This document shows positions 63,587 through 64,000 of a stretch of DNA of 64,000 nucleotides, piece by piece; the stretch's first letter is position 1; the number at the start of each line of letters is the position of its first letter. The DNA comes from Ascidiimonas aurantiaca. GTDB taxonomy: Bacteria; Bacteroidota; Bacteroidia; Flavobacteriales; Flavobacteriaceae. Below the pieces are notes generated by a model that saw only the letters and a program-made list of their open reading frames with translations, was not told the origin of the DNA and searched no databases. The position numbers and the translations under genes are program-made. The stretch lies in assembly GCF_037646345.1 (NCBI RefSeq), contig NZ_JBBEWR010000014.1, positions 62,001 to 126,000 of the forward strand, read 5' to 3'.

Positions 63587-64000
63587 TCAGCTTCTGCGTG
63601 GGCGTATTTTTCTATAGAAAAGAAAAACAAGAAAAAGAATACCTATTACCAGTATTACCGCCAAAACGGGTGTAAAAACAGAGGCTGTAGCTACCACAGC
63701 CGAAGTACCGGTTTCTGCTGTAGAGACCAGAGGGTTTGCCAGGCCTCCTGTGGTGGCAGAAGACGTAAGCCGCGTAACTGATGTAGCACCTTTAATGGCA
63801 GAAGCAGTACCTCCCCCAGCGATGATGGCAAGTGTCCAGGAAACGGTAGGGTCTAGATCTGCCATGGTAGATACCATTACCGCTGTTCCTGCTATAGCAG
63901 CCAGCGGTATGGCCAGGGTGTCCAGTAAATTGTCAAACCAGGGTATGTAATAAGCAAAGATCTCGAATACCATTGCTACTCCAAAAGTAATAACGGCTGT
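63587..64000 (-). CDS. DUF4126 membrane protein, C-terminal part (start outside window)
   Basis: The frame stays open past the right edge, so only the last 137 codons are seen. FGVAMVFEIFAYYIPWFDNLLDTLAIPLAAIAGTAVM and WTLAIIAGGGTASAIKGATSVTRL match DUF4126. The C-terminus is a membrane helix followed by RKIRPRRS. The role is unknown. The internal Met at 63973 is not the start. Confidence 0.85.
   Translation of the reverse strand, partial: TAVITFGVAMVFEIFAYYIPWFDNLLDTLAIPLAAIAGTAVMVSTMADLDPTVSWTLAIIAGGGTASAIKGATSVTRLTSSATTGGLANPLVSTAETGTSAVVATASVFTPVLAVILVIGILFLVFLFYRKIRPRRS

Overview
The window comes from a member of the Bacteroidota, most likely a marine or environmental Flavobacteriaceae. 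The signs are a type IX secretion C-terminal sorting domain, a Lacal_2735-type small protein, a TIGR03643/DUF2805 protein, gyrA followed by a TPR gene, a CusA-TolC fusion of the Bacteroidota kind, a BlaI/M56 pair, GyrA with Thr82 in the quinolone region, weak Shine-Dalgarno sequences, and several upstream boxes of the flavobacterial promoter form TTG-N17-23-TAnnTTTG. No phage genes, transposase or CRISPR array were seen.

Layout. 1-8.1 kb holds the end of a repeat-stalk surface protein, then small exported or membrane proteins and a BlaI / M56 sensor protease / serine hydrolase operon. 8.2-9.6 kb has a divergent Lrp regulator and proline dehydrogenase. 9.8-15 kb, on the minus strand, carries a plant-type tyrosinase translationally coupled to a DUF2182 membrane protein, a DUF2459 protein, and a HupE/UreJ permease with a His-rich DUF4198 protein. 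15.3-18.3 kb has a PadR regulator with a fused-prefix FtsX permease. 18.5-27.3 kb is a metal-efflux block transcribed leftwards: DUF6660, CusA-TolC fusion, CusB, a Fur-family regulator and a P1B-4 ATPase. Its promoter carries a perfect palindrome. It ends near two tRNA genes, next to a duplicated piece of the tRNA-Pro 3' end, which suggests past integration.

28.3-44.9 kb is mostly conserved chromosome: 7TM-HD phosphodiesterase, thiolase, NlpC/P60 peptidase, TPR protein, gyrA, clpC, a RimB-RimK fusion, two SpoIIAA-like paralogues, histidine ammonia-lyase and the NAD(P)HX repair enzyme. 45-50 kb is the threonine operon thrABC behind a leader that holds a candidate leader peptide ending in Thr/Ile codons. 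50.2-54.1 kb holds gcvT, glsA, an SDR gene, a pterin dehydratase and a YebC regulator. 54.2-54.7 kb contains a decayed gene readable only in shifting frames. 54.8-60 kb is a very large T9SS-exported protein with near-identical 83-residue repeats. 60.3-64 kb has an acyltransferase, a KdnB-like dehydrogenase, a HAD phosphatase and KdsB (a probable Kdo/8-amino-Kdo set), ending in a partial DUF4126 gene.

The most interesting points are the tyrosinase-DUF2182 pair as a possible copper enzyme/maturation unit, the threonine leader, the palindromic operator in the metal-island promoter with the nearby tRNA-Pro duplication, the decayed gene beside the T9SS protein, and the KdnB-HAD-KdsB cluster. All calls come from reading the sequence and recall of family motifs; no database search was run.
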